A stretch of 64,000 nt of DNA from positions 1-64,000 of the forward strand of contig JAQUWH010000002.1 of assembly GCA_028692955.1 (NCBI GenBank), read 5' to 3'. Made by a program: the position numbers and the translations under genes. Shown here in pieces: positions 55,570-64,000 of this stretch (its first letter is position 1; each line of letters begins with the position of its first letter). The notes beneath the pieces were generated by a model. That model saw nothing but the letters and a program-made list of their open reading frames with translations. It did no database searches and had not been told where the DNA came from. This stretch comes from Clostridia bacterium. Its GTDB lineage: Bacteria > Bacillota > Clostridia > TANB77 > CAG-465.

Positions 55570-56934
55570 ATGTCAAAAATAAAAGCTGTAATTCTTGCTG
55601 GTGGTAAAGGTACAAGAATGAAATCTGAACTACCAAAAGTATTACACAAAGTATACGATAAAAGTATTATTGATTATGTATGTGATGCCTGTGAAGATGC
55701 AGGTATTGAAGATCAATACGTTATTGTAGGTCATAAAGCAGAATTAGTCATTGACCATCTAAAAACAAGAAAAGCTACTTGTTGCATACAAAAAGAGCAA
55801 CTAGGAACAGGTCATGCTGTTATGCAAGCCGATCAATACATCAATGATGATGATTTAATATTAATCGTTAATGGCGATATGCCACTTATTTCACCTTATA
55901 CAATAAAAGCTTTTATTTCTTTTTTAGAATTAGGTAATTATGACGGTGCTTTAGTGTCTGCCGTATTTGATAAGACTCCAGCTTACGGAAGAGTTATTCG
56001 TGATGCTTATGGCAATCTTGCTAAAATAGTTGAACAAAAAGACTGTAATGAAGAAGAATTAGCTATTGAAGAAGTAAATATTGGATTATATTGCTTCAAA
56101 GGAAAATACTTAAAAGAATCTTTTGCAAAATTAGATAATAAAAATGCTCAAAAAGAATATTATATCACTGATATTCCTTACCACATTATCAATGTTGGCG
56201 GTAGAGTTGGTGTTTATATGATACAAGATCCAGATGAAACACAAGGTATCAATTCTAGATCTGATTTGTCAATTGTTACTCGTACTTTACTTGGTAATAC
56301 ACGTGAGAAAGCCATGGATAATGGTGTTACTTTAATAGATCCATCAAGTACTTATATTTCACTAAATGCTGAAATTGGAAAAGATACGATTATTTATCCA
56401 GGAACAAACATACAAGGAGAAACTGTAATAGGTGAAAATTGTATTATTGGACCAAACTGCCATATTATTTCTTCTACGATAGGAGATAATTGTATCGTTG
56501 AAACTAGTAAAGTAGATTCCAGTATGATAGCTAATAACTGTAAAATCGGACCGTTTGCACATTTACGTCCAAATACAAATGTATCTTCTGATTGTAAAGT
56601 AGGAGCATTTGTAGAAACTAAAAACTCCAATATTGGCGAAGGCAGCAAAGTACCTCACTTAACTTATGTTGGTGATAGCGATGTTGGTAAAAAAGTAGAG
56701 ATAGCTTGTGGTGTTATTACTGCTAATATGAATATAAAATGGGAAAAGAATAGAACTACCATAAAAGATGGTGCATTTATAGGGTGTAACTCTACTCTAC
56801 TTGCTCCTGTTACAATAGAAAATAATGCAATAGTAGCAGCAGGTTCTGTTATTGATGAGAGTGTACCAGCTGATTCACTTGCTATATCTAGAGTAAAACA
56901 AACTACTAAAGTTGATTATTTAAAAAACAAATAA
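55570..56934 (+). CDS. glmU: Bifunctional UDP-GlcNAc pyrophosphorylase / GlcN-1-P acetyltransferase GlmU
   Basis: Makes UDP-GlcNAc for peptidoglycan and other glycans. About 454 residues. N-terminal uridyltransferase: VILAGGKGTRMKSELPKVLH, NGDMPL, EQKDC. C-terminal left-handed beta-helix with hexapeptide repeats (IGENCIIGPNCHI) and acetyltransferase residues in LRPNTNVSSDCKVGAFVETKN. The start at 55570 follows AAGGAG with 9 bases spacing; upstream in-frame codons to 55525 lack a ribosome site. Confidence 0.97.
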   Translation: MSKIKAVILAGGKGTRMKSELPKVLHKVYDKSIIDYVCDACEDAGIEDQYVIVGHKAELVIDHLKTRKATCCIQKEQLGTGHAVMQADQYINDDDLILIVNGDMPLISPYTIKAFISFLELGNYDGALVSAVFDKTPAYGRVIRDAYGNLAKIVEQKDCNEEELAIEEVNIGLYCFKGKYLKESFAKLDNKNAQKEYYITDIPYHIINVGGRVGVYMIQDPDETQGINSRSDLSIVTRTLLGNTREKAMDNGVTLIDPSSTYISLNAEIGKDTIIYPGTNIQGETVIGENCIIGPNCHIISSTIGDNCIVETSKVDSSMIANNCKIGPFAHLRPNTNVSSDCKVGAFVETKNSNIGEGSKVPHLTYVGDSDVGKKVEIACGVITANMNIKWEKNRTTIKDGAFIGCNSTLLAPVTIENNAIVAAGSVIDESVPADSLAISRVKQTTKVDYLKNK

Positions 56935-56950
56935 TATGATACAATTTTCT

Positions 56951-56984
56951 AAGAAGAATTATATTAAATATAATTCTTCTTTTT
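56951..56984 (+). terminator. Terminator after glmU
   Basis: 15-bp inverted repeat AAGAAGAATTATATT with its complement, T5 following. Confidence 0.85.
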
Positions 56985-56995
56985 GCATTTATGTC

Positions 56996-57024
56996 TTGTA
57001 TATTTTTCTTTTTTAGTATAAAAT
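56996..57024 (+). promoter_or_regulatory. Promoter of the 573-aa gene
   Basis: TTGTAT (56996-57001), 17-base spacer, TAAAAT (57019-57024), 34 bases before the start. Confidence 0.55.
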
Positions 57025-57058
57025 ATATAGAAACAGTTATATTTAAAAGGAGGTTGAA

Positions 57059-58780
57059 ATGGTAAATTATATAGACAAGTTAAAGCAAAAGTGCAAAGTA
57101 AATGAAACATTTTATGATATAGTTTCGGATTTATTTAATAAACTAATTAATTTTGGTTATATTACCCGTCATGGACAAAAAAAGCTTGAAAGAAAATTAT
57201 ACGAAAATATTGATACTATATTAATAGGAAATGATTTAACTATAGATTACAAAACAGGATACTATGATCCAATTAGAAAAGAATTATATATAAAAGACTT
57301 AAAGAACATAGAGTCTGTATACTTAAGAGTATTATACATTCTAACTACAAGTGAAATAATAAATAGTAGTTATACTGTTGGTTATTCGACTGTTTCACTT
57401 TCTAAAGCAAATTATAAAATAGAACATAAAAACTTTGGACTAAATAGAGCCGTTATATCTAATTTAGTTTGTAGATTGCTTTATACTCAGCCAATCACGC
57501 TTAGTATCATGCCTACTTATAAAACATATCAAAATGATTTCTTAGGTAATAAGATAACTAGTGATAATGATATATATTTTTTAGAGGGGAAACTATTAAA
57601 ACAAATTTGTTATATATTTAATTTACATGAAGAAAATTTATATATAAACCTCTTCTCTACTCCTAAAAAATACATTGATAAATTTTTTAATAAGATGTCA
57701 TTAGAAACTCAAAATAGATTATTAAGCTACTTAGATATACTGAGTAGAAATTATTCTCATCACAGTAAACTTGCCTTTCTAAATCAAAAATTAGATTTAA
57801 ATTATATAGAAATAAAGAAAGCAATGTTAAAGTCTAATACCACTAAATTAGTAAAGGAAAAAGCAACAATAAAGCTTGCTATTAGAAACGCACTTATTCC
57901 TTTAATATATCAAGATAATGATGATGTGATAGGTTCTGAGCTAGATAATAATATAGATTCTTGTTTATCAGAACAAATAAATAGACTAGAAGAAGAAATT
58001 GTAGATAATATTTCTTCTATACAAAATATATTAGTAGAATATTTAATCTCTTCTGAATCAAGATATTCTAGTATCATGTATGCTATAAGATTAAAGGAAC
58101 TTGAAAAGTTATTAATTGTAAAAAATGAGTTACTTGAAGAAAGTCTATTTAACACCATATCAATGAAACTAATGAATAGTTTTGAATATACCGCTTCTAA
58201 TTTAACAGAGAAAATTAAGTTTAGTATTATAAATGAAATTTTATCAAATAATAAATTTATTAAAATATATAAAAATATTAAATTTAATAAATTAACTAGT
58301 ATTGAACTTTCTGATAATACTGCTTTAATTGTACTTTGCGTAGATGATTCATTCTTGCAATTTGTTAAAGTAGATTCATTAGATTTACCAATGAAAGATT
58401 TAAAAGATAATGCTAAATTTATCAATGTAGAAAACATGAGTTATCTCTTAAATAATCCTGCCATTACTAAGGACATACAAAAATACGAAAAAATATTTAC
58501 CTTAGTTCATAGAAAATCCCCTAAATTTTCTAATATTAGGATTGAAAATATGTTTTTGATCAATGTACTAGATAATACTTTTGTAATGGTCTTACATGAT
58601 GATACATTTAGCATGTTAAAGATCCATTTCGTGAACAATAGATATACCCTAAAAGAAGTTGAATTAAGTGAAAGTTATAACGTATTTAGCTTAAATAACT
58701 TAACGAATTTACCAGCATTGTATAAAAACAATGAAACCTTTTTACAAAAAGCAATGAGTTTCTTTAGCTTCTTTTCATAA
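57059..58780 (+). CDS. Orphan 573-aa cytoplasmic protein
   Basis: Not recognised. 573 residues rich in Asn, Ile, Leu and Lys, mostly helical, no signal peptide or membrane helix. The first half has FGYITRHGQKKLERKLYEN and IRKELYIKDLKNIESVYLRVLYILT; the second half is beta-like with SIELSDNTALIVLCVDD and IENMFLINVLDNTFVMVLHDD, a repeated pattern suggesting two related modules. A good ribosome site (AAGGAGG) and a dedicated promoter and terminator support it. Base composition is like the neighbours. Probably lineage-specific. Confidence 0.7.
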   Translation: MVNYIDKLKQKCKVNETFYDIVSDLFNKLINFGYITRHGQKKLERKLYENIDTILIGNDLTIDYKTGYYDPIRKELYIKDLKNIESVYLRVLYILTTSEIINSSYTVGYSTVSLSKANYKIEHKNFGLNRAVISNLVCRLLYTQPITLSIMPTYKTYQNDFLGNKITSDNDIYFLEGKLLKQICYIFNLHEENLYINLFSTPKKYIDKFFNKMSLETQNRLLSYLDILSRNYSHHSKLAFLNQKLDLNYIEIKKAMLKSNTTKLVKEKATIKLAIRNALIPLIYQDNDDVIGSELDNNIDSCLSEQINRLEEEIVDNISSIQNILVEYLISSESRYSSIMYAIRLKELEKLLIVKNELLEESLFNTISMKLMNSFEYTASNLTEKIKFSIINEILSNNKFIKIYKNIKFNKLTSIELSDNTALIVLCVDDSFLQFVKVDSLDLPMKDLKDNAKFINVENMSYLLNNPAITKDIQKYEKIFTLVHRKSPKFSNIRIENMFLINVLDNTFVMVLHDDTFSMLKIHFVNNRYTLKEVELSESYNVFSLNNLTNLPALYKNNETFLQKAMSFFSFFS

Positions 58781-58785
58781 AACTT

Positions 58786-58826
58786 CCCCAATGTTAAATA
58801 AATTTAACATTGGGGATTATATTTTT
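58786..58826 (+). terminator. Terminator after the 573-aa gene
   Basis: CCCCAATGTTAAAT and its complement (58802-58815) with a 2-base centre, then ATTATATTTTTC. The stem CCCCAATGTTA resembles the IS-like hairpin at 33223. Confidence 0.8.
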
Positions 58827-58880
58827 CTAATTAATACATTCAAACTATAACGCTTTCTTATTTAATATAAATTAAATATA

Positions 58881-60548
58881 TTACTTGTCAGCTAAATACT
58901 TAACACTTATTTTACTGATATTAACACCATTATTTCCAGTATTTACTGTTATATTTGTTTTTTCGTCAAAAGTAGGAATGTTAGGCAAAGTAATTGGTTC
59001 ATATTCTGGCGTTTCTAGTTGGTAATAAATTATTAAAGGATTTCCATTTGCTTCTAATGTTTTCAACCAATTACCTGTTTTTTCTCGTAATACATCAATA
59101 TTATCTGTACTTGTTGCCCCTATAATATCTCTAGACAATCTTAACCACACCAAAGAATACTGAGCTTCTTGCGTTATCAAGCCATTTTCCATTTTATAAC
59201 AATTTGAATCTGGTTGGAAATAGTTACATTTTACATTATCATTTGAATAACGTTTTATGTTATTTTCTCCTACTCCTACTCTTACAACAAAAATATTATT
59301 TTTAAAAAATTCTTCTCTAGTATCAATTGAAAATCCAATTGGCATTTTTATAGTAGCTATGTTCCTTACGATTCTACTATTTTCGTAATCAATATAATCA
59401 GACATTTCCCCTATTTTTCTAAGTGGTTCATGTCCTGATAGATCAATCTTTGTATGTATTTCATTTCTGACATTATATTGAGTAAGATTATCTCCTCTTT
59501 CTAATTGAAAGTCCTTAAAATACATTTTAATACCAAATCCACCTATTGAAAATATATATCGATAAGAATCTGTAATATCATCCTTTACTTGGAAGGTAAA
59601 AGAAACTCTCTCCCACTTATCAGTTTTAACCAAATTGGTAATATCAACAATGTTAGTTGAGTTCCAAAATCCACTTGCATTAGTATAAAAATCCTTCATA
59701 GTAACTTTCATACCTTCCGTATAATTTCCCTTTACATAGCAACTGACGGTATAAATCTCACCTGGAATAAATTTTATATTTTGAAACCAGATTCCAATAC
59801 CGTTATTAACATTTCCTGAACCAATTGGAGTTTCGACATATACATGCTCTTTAGTTTTATCTAGCTTATTCGTAATATTTTGAGCACTAATATGAAAATT
59901 ACTATTATCAGAAGATAGATCATCTGTGTTGAGCAACATATTGCTTGTTGAAGAAACGATATCAAGCTTGCCATCTTTACCAACACTCTCAACTGCAACT
60001 GGACTTTCTGGTGTAGGGGTTCCATTTTGTAGACTATTTCCATATATTTTAATATCTTTTAAAGTACTCTTTTTTGTATTATTTAAGGTTATACTATTAG
60101 ATTCTTGTGATAATTCTTGTACTGTTACATTTTGTATTCCCTCTATTACATTAGCAGTCCATATTTGTTTTTTTTCATCTTTACCAACATAATTTAATTT
60201 GCCTGATATAATGCTAATCTCATTTATATATTCATTAGTTATACTTGAAATAATATCTTTGATTGTTTTTCCTTCTTCTTTTATTCCATTGTATATCAAC
60301 TCATTTGCATTGGCATTTAAAAGTTCCGAGTGATACTGTCCTTGTTCCATAGAATATCTTGTTGCATCATATAAATTAAGTTCTGTTTGCATTGTTTTCA
60401 AATCACTTTTAAAAGTTGCCTCTTTAGCACTTTCTATTGGATTATTATTATTTAGCGTCAGTATTACAGCAGATGCTAATATTATGATTACAATAACAGT
60501 GATAACTAACACAATAAGAGAAATACCTCTTCTATTCTCTTCCTTCAT
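58881..60548 (-). CDS. Pseudopilin-leader protein with phage-tail-like and carbohydrate-binding-like modules
   Basis: 555 residues. The leader RRGISLIVLVITVIVIIILA is followed by NPIESAKEATFKSD. Near residues 150-195 is IYGNSLQNGTPTPESPV, a phrase common in tail-fibre or receptor-binding proteins of clostridial phages, then a beta-sandwich stretch (WFQNIKFIPGEIYTVSCYVKGN, FKDFQLERGDNLTQY) of the kind that binds carbohydrate. The C-terminus returns to the tail-like YYQLETPEYEPITLP. I infer a surface protein made by joining the pilin-like anchor to a phage-derived binding module. Ribosome site AGGAGG. Confidence 0.85.
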   Translation of the reverse strand: MKEENRRGISLIVLVITVIVIIILASAVILTLNNNNPIESAKEATFKSDLKTMQTELNLYDATRYSMEQGQYHSELLNANANELIYNGIKEEGKTIKDIISSITNEYINEISIISGKLNYVGKDEKKQIWTANVIEGIQNVTVQELSQESNSITLNNTKKSTLKDIKIYGNSLQNGTPTPESPVAVESVGKDGKLDIVSSTSNMLLNTDDLSSDNSNFHISAQNITNKLDKTKEHVYVETPIGSGNVNNGIGIWFQNIKFIPGEIYTVSCYVKGNYTEGMKVTMKDFYTNASGFWNSTNIVDITNLVKTDKWERVSFTFQVKDDITDSYRYIFSIGGFGIKMYFKDFQLERGDNLTQYNVRNEIHTKIDLSGHEPLRKIGEMSDYIDYENSRIVRNIATIKMPIGFSIDTREEFFKNNIFVVRVGVGENNIKRYSNDNVKCNYFQPDSNCYKMENGLITQEAQYSLVWLRLSRDIIGATSTDNIDVLREKTGNWLKTLEANGNPLIIYYQLETPEYEPITLPNIPTFDEKTNITVNTGNNGVNISKISVKYLADK

Positions 60549-60700
60549 TTATCCATTCCTCCTACTTTACAGCATTTTTACTTTTTATTAATTAACATTA
60601 ACATGTTATCATATAGTTAAATCTTTTTCAATAGCTTACCATACCATTTTTCATAAAATATTCTCTTATAATTAGTTGTTTTTGCCATAAATAAAAAGCA

Positions 60701-60737
60701 AAAAAGCCAAAGCAACTATCTTCTACTTTGACTTTTT
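60701..60737 (-). terminator. Terminator after the DUF2752 gene
   Basis: AAAAAGTCAAAG pairs with CTTTGGCTTTTT (minus reading), followed by TTTTTTGC. Confidence 0.75.
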
Positions 60738-60808
60738 ATATGACATTTTTTAATATTCATGATATCTATTAATAGTTCTATACATGTTTTATTCCTATTA
60801 ATCTAATA

Positions 60809-61180
60809 TTAAATCACTCGTATATTATTGATAATCATAATGATCAATAATATAATGAATATAACAATCCAATATTTCTTCAATAATTTGTTCATCAATG
60901 TAATATAATTTTTAGTATTATTGATAACATCAATGAAAACATATATAAATGTAACGATCACAAATATAATTAAAGGTATGGTAAGTATATTATAACGTAA
61001 TGAATTCATTATATTACCAGATAATAGCTCTTGAACTGATCTTGTAAAACCACAAGTAGGACAAGAAATACCTAGCCAAGTTTTAAATAAGCATGGCATA
61101 GGTATATTGATAACAAATAATAATATAAAAAACACTAAAATCCCAATTAGTATTATAATATTTTTTACTCTATTCATCAT
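60809..61180 (-). CDS. DUF2752 membrane protein
   Basis: 123 residues with three membrane helices. The DUF2752 signature is clear: CLFKTWLGISCPTCGFTRSVQELLSGN followed by SLRYN. Function is not established. The start overlaps the TM2-gene stop (TAATG), so the two are co-translated, a pairing seen often. Confidence 0.9.
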   Translation of the reverse strand: MMNRVKNIIILIGILVFFILLFVINIPMPCLFKTWLGISCPTCGFTRSVQELLSGNIMNSLRYNILTIPLIIFVIVTFIYVFIDVINNTKNYITLMNKLLKKYWIVIFIILLIIMIINNIRVI

Positions 61181-61593
61181 TAGTCGCCTAGTGGAACTCC
61201 ATTACCGTCAACATTAATACTTCCTGTTAATATTAAGATTCCTTCAATTAATCCCCATATAGATGTTGCACAAGCTCCAATTCCACAAGTTAAAACAGTT
61301 ATAAGTAATTGAGCTACTGCTTTACCAGTATAACCTAAATAAAAGTTATGAACTCCAAAGCTTCCTAATAGAATTCCTAGAACACCTGCAGCAGTTTTTG
61401 ATTTTCTTACTACATTATTATTATTATTTACATTTTGATTTGAAGAATTATTTGTATTGTTATTATCATTATTTACTTCTTTAACAACTTCAACCTTTTC
61501 TTCTACAACTTCTGTATTTTTAGCAGCTTCACAATCTGCGCATAAATCCTTTGTTTCATCTTCTAATACTTTTCCACAATTTTTACAATACAT
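61180..61593 (-). CDS. TM2-domain protein with N-terminal zinc ribbon
   Basis: 137 residues. A zinc ribbon CKNCGK...CADC at the N-terminus, an Asn/Val/Glu-rich linker, then a TM2 domain (about 70-125): KTAAGVLGILLGSFGVHNFYLGYTGK with the DRF-like turn, then two helices. Its role is unknown. It is the first gene of a two-gene operon; promoter at 61626. Confidence 0.92.
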   Translation of the reverse strand: MYCKNCGKVLEDETKDLCADCEAAKNTEVVEEKVEVVKEVNNDNNNTNNSSNQNVNNNNNVVRKSKTAAGVLGILLGSFGVHNFYLGYTGKAVAQLLITVLTCGIGACATSIWGLIEGILILTGSINVDGNGVPLGD

Positions 61594-61625
61594 AATTTTA
61601 CCCCCTTGTATTACTACATAATATG

Positions 61626-61654
61626 ATTATAACATTATTTTTATCAATTTACAA
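61626..61654 (-). promoter_or_regulatory. Promoter of the TM2-DUF2752 operon
   Basis: TTGTAA (61649-61654), 17-base spacer, TATAAT (61626-61631). Confidence 0.7.
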
Positions 61655-61696
61655 TACGTAATAATCAAAATGCAATGACAATTTTGACATTTTGAT

Positions 61697-62308
61697 CTAT
61701 TTTTTCACTACAGAAATAGCAACCCCATCCCCAACATTTAATACAATAGATTTTAATCTTTTATCTTCATTTATAATACGTATATACTCTCTAAGTCTAT
61801 TAGTAGCAGTTCTATGTCTATGCTCGTTATAACCAGATAAAACTCTTCCATGAAAGTATACATTATCTGCAATTATTACTGCATCATTTTTGGCAAGCCT
61901 AATTGCATTTTCTAAGAATATTAAATATTGTCCTTTAGCAGCATCTATAAATATAACATCAAACTGTTCACTGTCTTCATTGATTGTTTCTAGATACTTT
62001 GTTGCATCTTCGTTTATAATCTCTATTTTATTATCAAGTCCCATCTTCTGAATATTTTCTTTTGCTATATGGTACATCTTTTCATTTATTTCTATTGTCT
62101 TTATTTTACTATCTTTACCTACTAAGTATTTCGAGAAGTTTATTGCAGAATATCCAACAGCTGTTCCTATTTCTAATATTTTATTTGGTTTTTTAATAGA
62201 TAATATAACCTCTATCAATTCAAGAGAAACATCTTGTAAAATAGGCACATAATTTTTAATTGCCTCTTCTTTTATATTTTCTAAAATGGTTAACTTTTCT
62301 TCATTCAT
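61697..62308 (-). CDS. trmR: Class I SAM O-methyltransferase, TrmR type
   Basis: 203 residues. SAM loop LEIGTAVGYSAINFS, DVIFIDAAKGQY with metal-binding Asp, IIADNVYFHGRV, and RHRTATNRLREYIRI, which fits B. subtilis TrmR (YrrM), the enzyme that methylates 5-hydroxyuridine at tRNA wobble positions. A catechol-type O-methyltransferase is the other option. It starts 14 bases after gpsA. Confidence 0.88.
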   Translation of the reverse strand: MNEEKLTILENIKEEAIKNYVPILQDVSLELIEVILSIKKPNKILEIGTAVGYSAINFSKYLVGKDSKIKTIEINEKMYHIAKENIQKMGLDNKIEIINEDATKYLETINEDSEQFDVIFIDAAKGQYLIFLENAIRLAKNDAVIIADNVYFHGRVLSGYNEHRHRTATNRLREYIRIINEDKRLKSIVLNVGDGVAISVVKK

Positions 62309-62322
62309 TTACTACATCTCCA

Positions 62323-63294
62323 CTATCTTTTTATATATTTTAGTACTTTATCAACTTTTAAGTTTTCATATATTATTTTATATAACATATCTATTGAATT
62401 TATAGTTATTTCTTTTTCTTTTAATAATTGGTTTAAGGAATCAAGTGCAAATAACCCTTCTACCGTCTTTGTTTTCATTTCTTCTAATGCCTTTTGTGTT
62501 GTATAACCCATTCCTAAATATTTGCCTAAGGTAAAATTTCTACTTTTAGAACTCATACATGTTAGTAATAGGTCCCCAAGGCCCGCATAAGAAAATACAG
62601 TATGGGCTTTTCCACCAAGGATCTCTATCATAATTCTTAAATCATTAGCTAAGCATGATAAAACTGCTGCTCTAGTAGAATCACTTAGATTTTTCCCCTC
62701 TAAATATCCCATTAAAATAGCAAAAACATTTTTACTTGCGGCCGCGATTTCTACTCCAATAATATCTTTAGATATCCCAACATTTGTTTTTTCATTTTCC
62801 AAGCATACTTTTAAAGTTATTTGTGCAATACTAGACTTAGAAGCAACGATTAGTCCTGTTTCATTATTATTTACTAAATCTATTGCAAAAGATGGGCCAG
62901 AAAGCATACATATATGCTCACTTTTTGTTTCTTCATATACTACCTCAGAAGCAAGTTTATTTGTATTTTGTTCTATTCCCTTAGTAACCAAACATAAAAC
63001 TTGATCTTCAGTTAAATATTTTACTAGTTCCTTACATACTTCTCTTACTCCAGCCATAGGTAGTGCTAAAACGATTATTTTAGCCCCTTCTACACATTCT
63101 TTCATACTATCTGTAATTTCTATACCTTTTTGTATTTTAACCCCTGGAAATACATTTATATTCTCTCTTTTTAATTTTACTATATCTACTTCATCTTTAA
63201 ATTTAGACCACATTGACACTTTATTGTCATTTTCATTAAATATCGTGGCAAGTGCAATTCCATATGCTCCCAAACCTAAAATTGATATTTTCAT
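62323..63294 (-). CDS. gpsA: Glycerol-3-phosphate dehydrogenase [NAD(P)+]
   Basis: Makes sn-glycerol-3-phosphate for phospholipids. 323 residues. Nucleotide loop ILGLGAYGIAL, KGIE in VTKGIEQNT, MLSGPSFAID, catalytic Lys in EIAAASKNVFAI, GLGDLLLTCMSSKSRN. Upstream on the minus strand is the surface-protein gene at 63509. Confidence 0.96.
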   Translation of the reverse strand: MKISILGLGAYGIALATIFNENDNKVSMWSKFKDEVDIVKLKRENINVFPGVKIQKGIEITDSMKECVEGAKIIVLALPMAGVREVCKELVKYLTEDQVLCLVTKGIEQNTNKLASEVVYEETKSEHICMLSGPSFAIDLVNNNETGLIVASKSSIAQITLKVCLENEKTNVGISKDIIGVEIAAASKNVFAILMGYLEGKNLSDSTRAAVLSCLANDLRIMIEILGGKAHTVFSYAGLGDLLLTCMSSKSRNFTLGKYLGMGYTTQKALEEMKTKTVEGLFALDSLNQLLKEKEITINSIDMLYKIIYENLKVDKVLKYIKR

Positions 63295-63508
63295 ATATCT
63301 TCTCTCCTCATATATTTTATTTTATATTTTATTCTTATGATTTATTTTTGCAATTCCTTCATTTAAAATTTCCAACATCACATTTTACAGTTAGAGTCAT
63401 CACAATTGCCTACTATTATAATCTAATTGATCTATTTAGCTTAAAAATTCATCACTCTATAATTCTTTTTCATTCTCATTTTCACTATAAAATTCCAGAG
63501 TATCACTC

Positions 63509-64000
63509 TTAAAGTGTACCACCTACAACAAGCACCGGACGAAAACCGTAGCTCCCATTATTGTATCCGCGGTCCGAACTAGATGAAAACACACCGGAAG
63601 ACGAACCGAGGCTGAAACCGCCACCACGGACGAACCAAGGACGAGACGCATGACCTACTAGCATATAGTCTCCATTCCATTCTCTTGCAACTTGACCTCC
63701 ATTTGCTGAATCCCTTGCTGTATCTTGAAGCCAATCCCAATCTCCAGTTCCTGCTGTATATCTTCCATAATAACTATGCCCATTAGATGTCTCCCACAGT
63801 GCATCTCCTTTTTTACTTTCAAAATTTTGATATGTTGCTGCAGTGAGTCTTTTTCTGATGATATTTTGTGATTCTGAATTTCCTGAGTTCCAAAGAGTCA
63901 CTCCTCCTTGACCATAATATGTTCCACCTTCTTTTTCTTCTTCTCCTGGTGTATAAATATCATAATACTTTTTATATTCATCTTTTACTTTGTAATTTTG
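63509..64000 (-). CDS. 3' end of an FGE/C-type-lectin-like surface protein with a DGR-like variable C-terminus (5' part outside window)
   Basis: 163 visible residues; the frame is open to the window edge. Order: a Gly/Glu-rich linker, then an FGE/CLec-type domain (GDALWETSNGHSYYGRYTAG, GGQVAREWNGDYMLVGHA) ending RPWFVRGGGFSLGSSSGVF, SSSSDRGYNNGSYGFRPVLV. The last 45 codons are about 53% G+C (64 of 120 bases in 63541-63660 by hand count) against about 30% around. The mix of Ser, Asn, Tyr, Gly at irregular positions is what adenine-directed mutagenesis leaves in variable regions. A 5-bp hairpin (AGAGT/ACTCT) follows the stop directly. No template repeat is seen nearby. Probably surface-bound. 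Confidence 0.85.
   Translation of the reverse strand, partial: QNYKVKDEYKKYYDIYTPGEEEKEGGTYYGQGGVTLWNSGNSESQNIIRKRLTAATYQNFESKKGDALWETSNGHSYYGRYTAGTGDWDWLQDTARDSANGGQVAREWNGDYMLVGHASRPWFVRGGGFSLGSSSGVFSSSSDRGYNNGSYGFRPVLVVGGTL

Noticed and set aside
57910-58437. 175-codon minus-strand ORF inside the 573-aa gene
   Set aside because: Antisense to a better supported gene with promoter, ribosome site and terminator.
1-64000. Prophage, plasmid or replication origin in the window
   Set aside because: No integrase, terminase, capsid, replication initiator or DnaA-box cluster seen; the tail-like module at 58881-60548 stands alone.

Overview
The window is AT-rich, roughly 30% GC by eye. It encodes an endospore-forming Firmicute of clostridial type. 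Spore genes include the SpoIVA coat ATPase, a hidden 22-residue SpoVM-like peptide, YabP/YabQ, a complete GerA-type germinant receptor and a PdaA-type cortex deacetylase. No outer-membrane genes are seen. Gene order (def, fmt, rlmN, prpC, prkC; rpmB beside spoVM; yabP, yabQ, divIC) is that of Bacillus/Clostridium. The pseudopilin-leader surface proteins resemble those of uncultured gut Clostridia. I cannot name a genus.

Layout. 1-2.3 kb: 5' part of a large pseudopilin-leader surface protein (minus strand). 2.5-7.1 kb: penicillin-binding protein 1A, a solo MazF/EndoA toxin-type RNase, a membrane-anchored protein and PdaA. 7.3-20.7 kb: a long minus-strand housekeeping block, in transcription order pdp, ybaK-like, GNAT, rsmD, a coiled-coil protein, ftsK/spoIIIE, def, an anchored protein, fmt, a 124-aa protein, an unassigned ~330-nt structured RNA, rlmN, prpC, prkC. 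20.9-25 kb: a cytoplasmic subtilase-like protein, a degenerate asparagine synthetase and a VanW protein with a coupled 27-aa membrane peptide. 25-32 kb: divIC-like, yabQ, yabP, a GH25-LysM lysozyme and a gerA-gerC-gerB operon. 32-38 kb: a shortened aspartokinase, a pseudopilin-leader protein with a formylglycine-enzyme-like C-terminus, a TPM protein, spoIVA and a DnaJ-domain protein. 38-42 kb: pyk, rpmB, spoVM-like, nth. 42-52.4 kb: a two-module NRPS with reductase release, translationally coupled to a histidine kinase and preceded by an M14 peptidase. 52.4-64 kb: tRNA-Leu, an epimerase, rmuC, glmU, an orphan 573-aa protein, a third pseudopilin-leader protein with a phage-tail-like module, DUF2752 and TM2 proteins, trmR, gpsA and the 3' end of a fourth surface protein.

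How the parts fit. PrkC/PrpC form a kinase-phosphatase pair that senses cell-wall fragments and spores. SpoVM anchors SpoIVA on the forespore. The Ger receptor, PdaA and YabP/YabQ cover cortex formation and germination. The best candidates for undescribed biology are: (a) the structured RNA at about 11266-11594, with its own promoter and terminator and mutually exclusive helices; (b) the NRPS-histidine kinase unit, predicted to make an N-acyl dipeptide aldehyde; and (c) two C-type-lectin/FGE-fold surface-protein C-termini (33449 and 63509) whose composition and residue pattern look like diversity-generating-retroelement variable regions, although no reverse transcriptase or template repeat lies in the window.
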